A model generated the notes under the pieces. The model made no database searches and was not told where the DNA came from. It was given only the letters and a program-made list of their open reading frames with translations. This document shows, piece after piece, positions 25,467 through 34,460 of a stretch of DNA of 64,000 bases. The stretch lies in the NCBI RefSeq assembly GCF_000720475.1, contig NZ_JOAP01000022.1:180668-244667 (forward strand). Reading direction: 5' to 3'. The stretch's first letter is position 1. Each line of letters begins with the position of its first letter. Source of the stretch: Streptomyces aureocirculatus. Lineage in GTDB: Bacteria > Actinomycetota > Actinomycetes > Streptomycetales > Streptomycetaceae. The position numbers and the translations under genes were made by a program.

Positions 25467-26492
25467 ATGCCCCTCGCGGCGTCCCCGGCCCCCCGGCGGG
25501 CCCTGGTCGTGGTCAACCCCACGGCCGGCACCGCCCGCCCGCAGTTGCTCGGTGAGGTCGTCGGGCGCTGCCGGGCCCAACTGGCCTCGGTGACGGTGCA
25601 CCGTACGACGCACCGGGGCTCGGCCACCGAAGCCGTCCGGGCCGCTCACGCCCCCGGCGGCGGCCCGGCACCGGATCTGGTGGTGGCCGTCGGCGGGGAC
25701 GGCACCGTACGCGAGGTGGTGCAGGGCCTGCTGGCCGTGCACCGCCAGGCCTCCCCCGCGTCCGCGCCGGCGGCCCTTGCCGTGGTGCCCGCGGGCACGG
25801 GCAACTCCGACTACCGCATGCTGTGGGCCGACGCCCCCTGGGCCGATGCCCTTGAGGCGACGCTGGCCGACGACACCGGCCGGGCGCGGCTGCGCCGTAT
25901 CGATGTGGGCCTGCTGGCGGAGACCGGTGAACTGGTGCTGCTCGGCGCCTGTTCCGGTCTGATCGCCGAGGGCCTGATCACCGCCCGGGCCATCACGGTG
26001 CCCGGGCGCGAACGCTATGCCCGGGCGCTGCCACAGGCGGCCGCCGCGTTCACGCCCTATCCGGGGCGGGTCACGGTCGATGGCACCGTGCTGCACGAGG
26101 GCGCCACCGTCCTTGCGAACGTGGGCGGCGGGCGCTACCGCGGCGGCCAGTATCTGATCCTGCCCCACTCCGAGCTGGACGACGGTCTGCTGGATGTGTG
26201 CGTCGTGGGCGCCGAGGTGGCCGCGGCGGACGTGCCGGACCTGGCCCGTGCGGGGCTGCTGCACCAGCGGCCGGGCGTGGTGCACGGCCGCGGCAGGCGC
26301 ATCGTCGTGGAGCGCCTTGACGGGCGTCCGCTGTGCTTCGAGCACGACGGTGAACTGCAGCAGCCCGCCTGGACCAGCATGACGGTGCAGGTGCTGCCCG
26401 GCGTTCTTCCGGTGTGGGGCGCAGCGACGAAGGAAGTGACGCGTGTCCATACTCAAGGAGCTGTGCCGCTGGGCGGCCTGGCTGCGTCCTGA
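25467..26492 (+). CDS. Diacylglycerol-kinase-family enzyme, VlmJ homologue
   Basis: The 341-residue protein carries the lipid-kinase signature VVVNPTAG, the ATP loop VVAVGGDGTVREV and the motif VPAGTGNSDYRM. In valanimycin biosynthesis VlmJ phosphorylates the seryl hydroxyl of valanimycin hydrate, and VlmK then eliminates phosphate to form the dehydroalanine. The ATG at 25467 follows GGAGA. The gene is directly behind tRNA-like gene 2 and overlaps the VlmK homologue by 50 bp, so the two are translationally coupled. Confidence 0.88.
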   Translation: MPLAASPAPRRALVVVNPTAGTARPQLLGEVVGRCRAQLASVTVHRTTHRGSATEAVRAAHAPGGGPAPDLVVAVGGDGTVREVVQGLLAVHRQASPASAPAALAVVPAGTGNSDYRMLWADAPWADALEATLADDTGRARLRRIDVGLLAETGELVLLGACSGLIAEGLITARAITVPGRERYARALPQAAAAFTPYPGRVTVDGTVLHEGATVLANVGGGRYRGGQYLILPHSELDDGLLDVCVVGAEVAAADVPDLARAGLLHQRPGVVHGRGRRIVVERLDGRPLCFEHDGELQQPAWTSMTVQVLPGVLPVWGAATKEVTRVHTQGAVPLGGLAAS

Positions 26493-27912
26493 GGACATTC
26501 CCGCACCCGTGCGGGCGCTGGCCAGCAGTCAGTTGCTGTCGCAGCTCGCCTCGATCAGGGCGGGGATGGCGCATCCGCTGGGCCGGCGCCTGATCGAGGG
26601 GTTCGGGCCGCCGCTGCAGGCCGACCCGCGGACCTCGGCGTGTGTCCTTTCGGGCCTGGGGTCCTGGCTGAACCTGGACGACACCGCCTATGCGGGACAT
26701 CTGTCGAACTCCACGGTGTCGGTGCCCCTCGCCTATGCCCACGCGCGGCGTCTGGAGGGGCCCGCGCTGCTGACGGCGGTGATCGCCGCCAATGAGTGCG
26801 CGGCCCGCATCACGGCCGCGGCCACCCTGGGGCCGCTGCGCGGCCACAGCGCGGTGCACACTCATCTGGCCGGTGCGGTCAGCGGGCGCCTGCACTGCGA
26901 GGGCGCCGACGACGCGGTGTGGCGCAGCGCCATCGGCCTGGCTTTCGCGATGCCCAACTGGCCGCTGATGCGGGCGTTTTTGGCCAGTGACGCGCGGCTG
27001 TTCAACACCTTCACGCCGGTGCGCACCGCCATGGACGCCTGCGACGCGGCCCGGGCGGGCCTGCACGGGGCGCCCGACATCCTGGAGCACCCCGACGGGT
27101 TCTTGGACCGGTTCGCCAGTGTGCCGCTGCCCGATGCGATCAACGCCTCTCTCGGTGAGCGCTGGCACACCGAGACCCTGTCGTTCAAGATGCACCCCGG
27201 CGGGCCCGGTGTGGACGCCGCGGTGGACTGCGCGGCGGCCCTGCACCGCGAACTGGGCGCCTTCGGGCCCGAGGACATCGAGGACATCGTCGTGGAGGCG
27301 TCGCTGTACACGCTGTTCGCGGGCAAGAAGGCGGCCTCCTACGTGGTGGGGCCCGGCTCGCCGCTGGGCGCGCTGGTCCTGCACACCCCCTACCCGGTGG
27401 CCACCGCCCTGCTGACCGGCGGGCTCACGGTCAACGACTTCGCCGCCCCGCTCCTGAACGACCGGGCGCGCTGGAATGTCGCCGAGCGGGTGCGCCTGGT
27501 GCACGACCCGGAGCTCACCAAGGCCCTGTTCGCCTCCGACGCCCCCTTCGGGGAGGCGGTGCGCCAGGCCGGGAAGGCCGCCGGGCCCTGGCTGCGGGCG
27601 TTCGGCGGCGAGGAGGTCGCCGAGCTGGCCAGGGAGGCGGCCGCGCAGCCGGTCAGGCCCTCCTTCGCCGCGGCCGCCAAGGCCACCGGCGCCCGCGTCA
27701 CCGTCACCCTGACCGACGGGCGTACCGCCACCCGCAAGCGGATGATCCCGCTGGCCGCGGCCGGGCCGCACACCCGCGCCCACCACGCCGAGCTGATGCG
27801 GGAGAAGTTCCTGGAGTTCGGCGGCCCCGAAGACGTCGCCGACGCCGCGGTCAAGCTGGACTCGATGGACGCCGACGACCTCCAGGAGTGGATCCAGGCG
27901 GCGCTGCGGTAA
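26443..27912 (+). CDS. MmgE/PrpD-family protein, VlmK homologue
   Basis: The 489-residue protein fits the MmgE/PrpD (2-methylcitrate dehydratase) fold: SQLASIRAGMAHP, LNLDDTAYAGHLSNSTV (with the conserved Asp-Asp near a His), AANECAARI and FKMHPGGPGVDAAVD. VlmK acts with the kinase VlmJ to dehydrate the serine-derived hydroxyl. The GTG at 26443 follows AGGAAG and overlaps the end of the VlmJ-like gene by 50 bp, an unusually long overlap. The pair predicts that the final seryl moiety is dehydrated, as in valanimycin, unless it works on an intermediate. Confidence 0.87.
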   Translation: MSILKELCRWAAWLRPEDIPAPVRALASSQLLSQLASIRAGMAHPLGRRLIEGFGPPLQADPRTSACVLSGLGSWLNLDDTAYAGHLSNSTVSVPLAYAHARRLEGPALLTAVIAANECAARITAAATLGPLRGHSAVHTHLAGAVSGRLHCEGADDAVWRSAIGLAFAMPNWPLMRAFLASDARLFNTFTPVRTAMDACDAARAGLHGAPDILEHPDGFLDRFASVPLPDAINASLGERWHTETLSFKMHPGGPGVDAAVDCAAALHRELGAFGPEDIEDIVVEASLYTLFAGKKAASYVVGPGSPLGALVLHTPYPVATALLTGGLTVNDFAAPLLNDRARWNVAERVRLVHDPELTKALFASDAPFGEAVRQAGKAAGPWLRAFGGEEVAELAREAAAQPVRPSFAAAAKATGARVTVTLTDGRTATRKRMIPLAAAGPHTRAHHAELMREKFLEFGGPEDVADAAVKLDSMDADDLQEWIQAALR

Positions 27913-27927
27913 TCCGCGAGGCAGGTA

Positions 27928-27943
27928 TCAGCGCACCGTCAGG
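27928..27943 (+). promoter_or_regulatory. SARP-type operator, TCAGC-N6-TCAGG
   Basis: TCAGC (27928-27932) and TCAGG (27939-27943) are 11 bp apart, 73-88 bp before the aldehyde dehydrogenase start. The repeats probably control the operon running from 28016 to at least 35712. Confidence 0.55.
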
Positions 27944-28015
27944 CGGCGCTGCCAGCATCGAGTGCCGGTGGGCCATTGAGCGCGGCCAGAATTCAGACGT
28001 GGGAAAGGTCCTTTG

Positions 28016-29617
28016 ATGCCTGAAAAGGAACTCCGCAGCTACAAGCTCTATATCGCGGGCAAGGACGTCGAAGGCGACGGCTGGGTATACACCGTCAGCG
28101 CCCGGTCGCTGCTCGAGGATGTATTCACCAGCATCAGCCTCAAGCGGGAACTGGAGCAGAATCCCGATTCCGATGCGGCGGGCCACCCCTATGTGGTGGG
28201 CCGCTGCGCGATCGCCAGCGACGCTTCCATCGATCTGGCCACGGAGGCCGCGGCGGCTGCCGCGTCCGCCTGGGCCGAGGTGCCCCTGGAGCGCAGGATG
28301 CGCCTGGGCGCCATGTTCCGGGAGGAGTTGATGCGCCGCGAGGACGAGTTCTTGGACATCCTCACCTCCGAGGCGCACCCGCTGCGCCTGGCCCGCTGGG
28401 AACTGAGCTGCATGAAGCAGATCTACAGCGAGGAGAGCCTGTACTGGTACCGGCAGCGGATGCACACCGAGTTCGAGCACGAGGGCCGGCGCCTGATCGT
28501 GCGCCGCCAGCCCGACGGCGTGGTGGCCTTCAACCCGCCGCAGAACGCCCCCGCGCCCAGCGCGGCCCTCGCGGTGCTCGCGCTGATGGCGGGCAACGCG
28601 GTCGTCATGCGCGCCCCGCGCTCCATCGCCCTGTCCACGATGTGGCTGATGCGCGATGTGGTGGGCCCCCTCCTCGATGAGATCGGCGCGCCTCCGGGGG
28701 TGCTGAACGCGGTGTGCTCCAACCCCAAGCAGACCCTGGACCGCTGGGTGACCTCGCCGCTGGTCAACGACATCTTCTACATCGGCGGCAGCGAGGAGGG
28801 CCTGCGCTTCCAGGAGAGCTGCGTGGCCAACGGCAAGAAGCCGATCCTGGAGCTGGCCGGCAACGACACCATCGTCATCTGGAAGGGCGCGGACCTCAAG
28901 CACGCCGCGGAGGCGATCTGCGAGTCCTTCTACGGCTCCGGGCAGATCTGCATGGTGCCCAACTGCGTCCTGGTGCACCCCGAGATCGCCGAGGAGCTCA
29001 TCGAGGCGGTCACCGAGCGCATCAAGCTGGTGCGCCCGGGCTATCCCGAGGACGAGGACGTGCTGCTGTCCCCGGTGCGGCGCAGCGAGAAGTTCTTCGC
29101 GCTGCTCAAGCAGTCCCTGGACCGCGGCGGTGAGCTGATCTGCGGCGGCAACCGCATGGAGGTCGACGGCACGGTCTCGGAGACCGGGGTGTTCCTGCAG
29201 CCCACCGTGGTGCGTGTCAACGGGCTTCCCGGGGCGCGCATGCACGACATCGTGCGCAGCGAAACGTTCTTCCCGCTGCTGCCGATCGTGGTGCCCGAGC
29301 GCGGCGCGGACGACGACGCCCTGCTGAACTGCTTCATCGACTTCGTCAACTCCAACGAGTACGGGCTGCGCAACTCGCTGTGGGTGAAGTCCGCCCGCGT
29401 CATCAACGCCTTCGTGCAGCGCGTCGTCAACGGCGGCCTGCTGAAGATCAACGACTCGCACATCGGGTTCCTGCCCTATCTGCCCAGCCACGGCGGCACC
29501 GGCCTGACCGGCGGCGTCTACGGCGAGGCCAACTACCCGATCCTGAAGACCTCGCACGTCCAGGGCGTGTCCATCGCCCATGACATCAGCCCGCACGAGG
29601 CCGTCTTCGGCCCCTGA
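28016..29617 (+). CDS. Aldehyde dehydrogenase superfamily enzyme
   Basis: The 533-residue protein has the ALDH fold with catalytic Cys in GSGQICMVPN (about Cys312) and general base in LELAGND (about Glu279); VVAFNPPQNAP marks the cofactor-binding region. In this cluster the enzyme most plausibly works next to the aminotransferase, either reducing an acyl thioester to the aldehyde that is aminated or oxidising an aldehyde. Retention of the Glu base is more usual for hydrolytic ALDHs than for CoA-acylating ones, so direction is open. The ATG at 28016 is preferred to the adjacent TTG. Confidence 0.87.
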   Translation: MPEKELRSYKLYIAGKDVEGDGWVYTVSARSLLEDVFTSISLKRELEQNPDSDAAGHPYVVGRCAIASDASIDLATEAAAAAASAWAEVPLERRMRLGAMFREELMRREDEFLDILTSEAHPLRLARWELSCMKQIYSEESLYWYRQRMHTEFEHEGRRLIVRRQPDGVVAFNPPQNAPAPSAALAVLALMAGNAVVMRAPRSIALSTMWLMRDVVGPLLDEIGAPPGVLNAVCSNPKQTLDRWVTSPLVNDIFYIGGSEEGLRFQESCVANGKKPILELAGNDTIVIWKGADLKHAAEAICESFYGSGQICMVPNCVLVHPEIAEELIEAVTERIKLVRPGYPEDEDVLLSPVRRSEKFFALLKQSLDRGGELICGGNRMEVDGTVSETGVFLQPTVVRVNGLPGARMHDIVRSETFFPLLPIVVPERGADDDALLNCFIDFVNSNEYGLRNSLWVKSARVINAFVQRVVNGGLLKINDSHIGFLPYLPSHGGTGLTGGVYGEANYPILKTSHVQGVSIAHDISPHEAVFGP

Positions 29618-29735
29618 ACCGGTACCGCGCCCGCCCCACAATCGGGCGCGGGCCTTGGCTTCCGGCCGCCGGCCGGGCGCGGCCCCCGGGCGCGGGGGCA
29701 CCGGCTTTTGATCCACGTCAACGGAGGTGTTCCCC

Positions 29736-30875
29736 GTGCGTACCCTGGATTCGGCCCGCGCGGTCTGCGACCGCTACCACCCGGGGCTGCTCAAGGCCCT
29801 GGACGCCGTCCCCTTCGCCGAACGCGAGGCCCGTGACAGCCCCGCCCTTGGCCTGTTCCGCAGCCACGGCGGGGTGGGACTGCTCGTGCCCGCCGAGTTC
29901 GGCGGTTTCGGCGCCGACCCGGTGGAAGCGGTGCAGGTCCAGCGCGCCATCGGAGCCGCCTCGCCGTCGGTGGCGGCGGGGGTGACGATGCACCACTTCA
30001 CCGTGTCGATGCTCTACGCCCTGGCCAAGGGCGCCGGACGCCTGGCCCCCGCGCAGCTTCACCTGCTGCACCGGGCGGTGCCCGACCAGATCCTGATGGC
30101 TTCGGGCTGGGCGGAGGGCAAGAGCCAGCAGAACATCTTCACCCCCTCGGTGGCCGCGAAGCCCGTTGCGGGCGGCTACCGCCTCAACGGGGCGAAGAAG
30201 CCGTGCAGCCTGGCCCGCTCCATGCAACTGCTCACCGCCAGCATCGCCGTCCCCGGCCCCGACGGCAGCCCGGAGCTGGCCCTGGCCCTGGTCCCCGCCG
30301 ATACGCCGGGCTTGAGCGTGCACCCCTTCTGGGGCACCGAGGTCCTGGCGGCGTCCGAGAGCGAGGAGGTGCGCCTGAGCGATGTGTTCGTCCCCGACGA
30401 CATGGTCATCCGCACCACCGACGACGACCCGCACCGGGTGGACGACCTGCAGGCCGCCGGCGTCATCTGGTTCGAGATGCTCATCTCGGCCGGCTACACC
30501 GGCGCCGCGGCCGCCCTGGCCGAAGTGGTCCTTAAGCGCGAACGCGGCGGAGCCGGCGAGCGGGCCCAGGTCATCGTCGCCGCCGAGAGCGCCTTCGCCC
30601 TCCTTGAGGGCTGCGCCCGCGCGGTGCGCGACGGCGCCCTGGACAGCGAACAGGCCATGGCGCAGGTCCTCATCGCCCGCTACGCCGCCCAGGACGCGCT
30701 GGCACGGGCCAGCGAACTGAGCCTGGAACTGCTCGGCGGGGTGGACTTCATCCGCCACCGCGAGCACGCGATGCTCGCCGCCTCGGTGCGCCCCCTCATC
30801 TTCCACCCGCCGGGCCGCGTCTCCACCGCCGAGGCCCTGGTCGGCTACTTCACCGGCGGCCCCCTGGCCCTGTAG
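29736..30875 (+). CDS. Flavin-dependent N-hydroxylase, VlmH-like (acyl-CoA dehydrogenase fold)
   Basis: The 379-residue protein has the acyl-CoA dehydrogenase/class D monooxygenase fold: LLVPAEFGGFGADP, ASGWAEGKSQQN and RLNGAKKPCSLARSM. Isobutylamine N-hydroxylase VlmH has this fold and uses reduced flavin from VlmR to make the hydroxylamine. With a VlmR homologue at 19497 and the aminotransferase next door, this enzyme probably N-hydroxylates the chain amine. The GTG at 29736 is chosen because GGAGG overlaps the earlier GTG. Confidence 0.85.
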   Translation: MRTLDSARAVCDRYHPGLLKALDAVPFAEREARDSPALGLFRSHGGVGLLVPAEFGGFGADPVEAVQVQRAIGAASPSVAAGVTMHHFTVSMLYALAKGAGRLAPAQLHLLHRAVPDQILMASGWAEGKSQQNIFTPSVAAKPVAGGYRLNGAKKPCSLARSMQLLTASIAVPGPDGSPELALALVPADTPGLSVHPFWGTEVLAASESEEVRLSDVFVPDDMVIRTTDDDPHRVDDLQAAGVIWFEMLISAGYTGAAAALAEVVLKRERGGAGERAQVIVAAESAFALLEGCARAVRDGALDSEQAMAQVLIARYAAQDALARASELSLELLGGVDFIRHREHAMLAASVRPLIFHPPGRVSTAEALVGYFTGGPLAL

Positions 30876-31000
30876 GGCGCGCGGAACCGCACCCGCCCGC
30901 CCCCGCCCGGGGGTCGTCCGCCGGGAGCCCGGGGCCGCACTCCTTGGCCTGCTGTTCGTGTTCCAGCTTTCAGCCCCCGTCCTTTTTCAGGGAGTTATCC

Positions 31001-32287
31001 GTGACCGTGACCCAGGACATCAGGGTCGACACCGAGGACGACATCCTCGGCCTCTACCGGGCCCACCTCAGCAAGGGCCGCGCCACACTCGCCGAGCTGT
31101 TCGGCAGCCACATGGAGGTGTCCTCCGCCGGGAACTGGGTGACCACCAGCGACGGCGAACGCTTTTTGAACGCCGGCGGCTACGGCGTGTTCATCATGGG
31201 CGCCCGCCACCCCATCGTGATGGAACACGTGGAGCGGCAGTTGCGCACCCACCCCACGGCCACCCGCATCCTGCTGGAGCCGACCGTGGCCCGCGCCGCC
31301 GAGGCGTTGGTGTCGGTGATGCCGCCGGGTCTGGACCGGGTGCACTTCGCCCTGTCGGGCTCCGAGGCGGTGGAGACCGGCCTGAAGCTGGCCCGCGCCA
31401 ATGGGTTCAAGCGCACCGTGTCGATGCGCGGCGGCTACCACGGCAAGACCCTGGGCGCCCTGTCGGCCACCGCCAAGGACGTCTACCAAAAACCGTTCCG
31501 GCCGCTGATCCCCGACGTGCTGCACCTGCCCTTCGGGGACGCCGACGCCCTGGAGGAGCAACTGCGCGCCCACCCCGGCGAGATCTGCGTCATCCTGGAG
31601 CCGGTCCAGGGCGAGGGCGGCGTGATCATCCCGCCCAAGGGCTACCTCAAGCGCGTCGAGGAACTGGTGCGCGCCTACGAGGGCTTCCTCATCCTGGACG
31701 AGGTGCAGTCCGGCATGGGACGCCTGGGCGAATGGTGGGGCGCCGACACCGAGAACGTCGTCCCCGACGTCCTGCTTGCCGGCAAGGCGCTCGGCGGCGG
31801 CGTGCTGCCCGTCTCCGCGGCCGTGGCCACCCGCAAGGCCTTCCGCCCCTTCGACAAGGACCCCTACGTCCACACCGCCACCTTCTCCGGCCAGCCCCTG
31901 CTGATGGCCGCCGTGCAGGGCTCGGTGCAGGCCATCCAGGAAGAACGCCTGGTCACCCGCGCCATGGACCTGGGCGCCCGGCTGCTGCCGAAGATCGCCG
32001 AGATCGCCCGGCGCAACATCGGTGACCTGGTGGTCGACGTACGCGGCCGCGGCCTGCTCATCGGTGTGGAGCTGACCGAAGCAGGCCTTGCCGGGGAGCT
32101 GCTCATCGAGCTGTTCAACCACGGCGTCGTCGCCAACCATTCGATGAACGGCAACTCGGTGGTGCGCTTCACCCCGCCCGCCACCCTGACCGAACTCGAT
32201 GTGCAGTTCCTCCTCGACTCCTTTGACAAAGCAACCCTCGACCTGGTCGCAGGCTCGGCCCGGATGCCGGAAGGCGGTAGCAACTGA
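31001..32287 (+). CDS. Class III aminotransferase (PLP)
   Basis: The 428-residue fold-type I enzyme has the omega-aminotransferase layout: GSEAVETGLKLAR, the PLP phosphate/ring region GGYHGKTLGALS, the acidic ILDEVQSGMGRLG and the Schiff-base Lys in LLAGKALGGG (about Lys262). Class III enzymes aminate terminal aldehydes. Here it should make the primary amine that becomes the first azoxy nitrogen, replacing the valine decarboxylase route (VlmD) of valanimycin. The GTG at 31001 follows AGGGAG. It overlaps the next start by one base. Confidence 0.9.
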   Translation: MTVTQDIRVDTEDDILGLYRAHLSKGRATLAELFGSHMEVSSAGNWVTTSDGERFLNAGGYGVFIMGARHPIVMEHVERQLRTHPTATRILLEPTVARAAEALVSVMPPGLDRVHFALSGSEAVETGLKLARANGFKRTVSMRGGYHGKTLGALSATAKDVYQKPFRPLIPDVLHLPFGDADALEEQLRAHPGEICVILEPVQGEGGVIIPPKGYLKRVEELVRAYEGFLILDEVQSGMGRLGEWWGADTENVVPDVLLAGKALGGGVLPVSAAVATRKAFRPFDKDPYVHTATFSGQPLLMAAVQGSVQAIQEERLVTRAMDLGARLLPKIAEIARRNIGDLVVDVRGRGLLIGVELTEAGLAGELLIELFNHGVVANHSMNGNSVVRFTPPATLTELDVQFLLDSFDKATLDLVAGSARMPEGGSN

Positions 32288-32772
32288 TGCGCCACGTGGA
32301 ACTGGACGCCGTAGTCCTTGACGAGAGCGCCGAGGCGGTCTTCACCGCGCTCGCACGCTTCGACCGCTTCCCCGAACTGGCCCCGCACGTGCAGGCCACC
32401 ACCGTGCACGCCGCCCTGCCCCAGACCCGGGGCAGCTCCAGTTGGGAGCTGCACTTCCGCTCCGGCCTGCTGCGCTGGACCGAGACCGACCACTTCGACA
32501 CCACCGCGCTGACCATCGGCATCGAGCAGGAGGACGGCGACTTCGACTCCTTCGCCGGCACCTGGTCCTTCACCCAGGACGGCGCGAACGTGGCCGTGCA
32601 CTTCGAGGCCGACTTCGACTTCGGCATCCCCAGCCTGGAAGGCATCCTCGACCCGATCGCCGAGCGCGTCATCAAGGAGACCGTGGCCTGGGCCGTCACC
32701 GGCCTGTTCGAGCGCACCCAACTGCGCACCGAAGTCCAGCTCGGCACACCCGCCGACGCCGTCGGCGTGTAA
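32287..32772 (+). CDS. SRPBCC/cyclase-like protein
   Basis: The 161-residue protein has the START/SRPBCC pattern of coenzyme Q-binding Coq10 and polyketide-cyclase-like proteins: VFTALARFDRFPELAPHVQ near the start, LRWTETDHFD in the middle and a long C-terminal helix DPIAERVIKETVAWAVTGLF. It would bind a hydrophobic ligand in a deep cavity. The start overlaps the aminotransferase stop (TGATG), so it is in the azoxy operon. It might hold or hand over the lipophilic amine or hydroxylamine. Confidence 0.82.
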   Translation: MRHVELDAVVLDESAEAVFTALARFDRFPELAPHVQATTVHAALPQTRGSSSWELHFRSGLLRWTETDHFDTTALTIGIEQEDGDFDSFAGTWSFTQDGANVAVHFEADFDFGIPSLEGILDPIAERVIKETVAWAVTGLFERTQLRTEVQLGTPADAVGV

Positions 32773-32789
32773 GGAAGAGAGCCAGCGTC

Positions 32790-33374
32790 ATGGACCAGGC
32801 GAACCCCTTCGAGACCCCCAAGACCTTCGCCGTGCACCGGGCCGAGTACCTGGTCGGCTTCGCGGTGTCCACCGGCCTGATCATCGCCCACTTCGGGGAG
32901 ATCAACTGGTGGGTGTGGATCGGTCTGTTCCTCTACATCGACCTGATCGGCTACATCCCGGGCGCCATCGCCTTCAAACGCAGCGGCGGCCGCCCCATCC
33001 CCAAGGCCTACTACGTCCTGTACAACGTGATGCACTCCCTGATCACCCAGGCCGCGGTCGTGGGCCTGTGGTGCTGGTGGTTCGGCCCGGAGTGGGCGCT
33101 GCTGGCCATCCCCTGGCATCTGAGCGGGGACCGGGGCCTGTTCGGCAACTTCATGAAGTCCTTCGCGCTGCCCTATGAGCCGGTGCGCCAGCAGGGCTAT
33201 CTGCGCCTGCTCGACGATCTGCGCCTTCCCCACCCCAAGCCGGTGGGGCACGTCATGGACCCCGAGCCGGTCGGCCACCTGCCGGCCGTGCCCGCCCAGA
33301 ACCCGCCGCCCGCCCCCGCCCCGGTCGCCGCGGCCAACAACACCGAGCGGCCGGTGTCCACCGCGGCCCGCTGA
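32790..33374 (+). CDS. Integral membrane protein, VlmO homologue (N-N bond formation)
   Basis: The 194-residue protein has about four membrane helices (LVGFAVSTGLIIAHFG, WWVWIGLFLYIDLIGYIPG, VMHSLITQAAVVGLWCWW and EWALLAIPWHL) with His in or near them (HFGEIN, NVMHS, WHLSGDRG). The C terminus is Pro/Ala-rich. In valanimycin, membrane VlmO turns the O-seryl hydroxylamine into the N-N bonded hydrazino-serine. The position directly before the VlmB homologue and the matching size support this assignment. It is by context as much as by motif, because VlmO has few published signatures. Confidence 0.75.
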   Translation: MDQANPFETPKTFAVHRAEYLVGFAVSTGLIIAHFGEINWWVWIGLFLYIDLIGYIPGAIAFKRSGGRPIPKAYYVLYNVMHSLITQAAVVGLWCWWFGPEWALLAIPWHLSGDRGLFGNFMKSFALPYEPVRQQGYLRLLDDLRLPHPKPVGHVMDPEPVGHLPAVPAQNPPPAPAPVAAANNTERPVSTAAR

Positions 33375-33455
33375 CACCCCGCCTCGTGAAGCCACCCCCG
33401 GGCCCCCTCATCTCGTGTGCGGGGCCCGGGCCGGAAAAAGGGAGCACCACCCGCC

Positions 33456-34460
33456 ATGACCGGTACACCGCAGCAGCCGCAGCCCGTGGCTGTGGAGGCC
33501 GACTTCGACGCCGCTCCGGGCATGCTCGAGGGCGCCATGGAACTGACGATCGGCCCCAAGGAGTGCAACCTCGCCTACTGGATCACCCAGGTCGCCCAGG
33601 GCACCCTGCGCGAGCGCGGCATCACCGGGCACCACGAGAGGGCGCAGGTGCCGGCCTTCCTCAAGGCGCCGGGCCCGCTGCGTGAGGCCCTCGTCCTGGA
33701 ATTCGGGCTGCGGGCCCTGTCGGAGGAGATCGCCACCCGCCTGCTGGCCCCCTACGTCGAGATCGCCCCCTCCATCCTGGAGATGGAGTTCTACTCCACC
33801 CAGCTCCTGGACGAGGCCCGCCACGCCCGCGTGTTCCGCCAGCACCTGGTGGAACTGGGCATGCCGGAGGCGACTTTGATCGAGGACATCGAGGAGATGG
33901 CGGTGGAGTTCCGCCGCGAAGTCCTCAAGCCGGTCATCGACTTCACCCTGGACATCGTGCAGAAACAGCGCGACTTCTACGGCGGCGTCGCGGTCTTCGC
34001 CATCGTCATCGAAGGCGTCCTGGCCCCGGCCGCCGAGCTGAGCGAGCGCAAGTGGACCCCGCTCTCCCCCGCCACCGGGGAGATCTCGCGGGGCACCTCC
34101 ATCGACGAGATGCGCCACCTGACCGTCGCCAACACCATCCTGCGCGACTACATACGCGACAACCCCGGCTACCGGCCGCGCCTGCTGGAGATCCTGCGCT
34201 CCGGCGTGGAGCTGTGGGACAGCGTCGACGACCGCAAGTTCGTCATGCACCGCGAGGAACTGTTCCAAAAGGGCATGGCCGAACACGCCGGCCTCATCGC
34301 CGACTACGAGATCTGGCCCGGCACCCGCCTTCTCGACACCACCGCCGACCAGCGCTACGCCATGGCCGAGCAGTGGACCGACAAGATGGCCCAAGCCCGC
34401 CTGGCCGAGATGGGCCTGCCCGCCGAGGTGATGCAGTCCACCACCAGGGCAGTGGCATGA
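33456..34460 (+). CDS. Nonheme diiron oxygenase, VlmB homologue (azoxy formation)
   Basis: The 334-residue, mainly helical protein has a ferritin-like diiron pattern: EMEFYSTQLLDEARHARVF gives Glu and ExxH, EGVLAPAAE a further Glu, and IDEMRHLTVAN a second ExxH. In valanimycin biosynthesis VlmB oxidises the N-N single bond by four electrons to azoxy. It is flanked by the VlmO homologue and overlaps the next gene by four bases (ATGA). The ATG at 33456 follows AAAGGGAG. Confidence 0.87.
   Translation: MTGTPQQPQPVAVEADFDAAPGMLEGAMELTIGPKECNLAYWITQVAQGTLRERGITGHHERAQVPAFLKAPGPLREALVLEFGLRALSEEIATRLLAPYVEIAPSILEMEFYSTQLLDEARHARVFRQHLVELGMPEATLIEDIEEMAVEFRREVLKPVIDFTLDIVQKQRDFYGGVAVFAIVIEGVLAPAAELSERKWTPLSPATGEISRGTSIDEMRHLTVANTILRDYIRDNPGYRPRLLEILRSGVELWDSVDDRKFVMHREELFQKGMAEHAGLIADYEIWPGTRLLDTTADQRYAMAEQWTDKMAQARLAEMGLPAEVMQSTTRAVA

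Noticed and set aside
27851..29716. 621-codon minus-strand frame opposite the aldehyde dehydrogenase
   Set aside because: Shadow frame; the plus strand has clear ALDH catalytic motifs.
29700..29735. GTG at 29727 as the N-hydroxylase start
   Set aside because: It overlaps the GGAGG ribosome binding site; the GTG at 29736 is correctly spaced.
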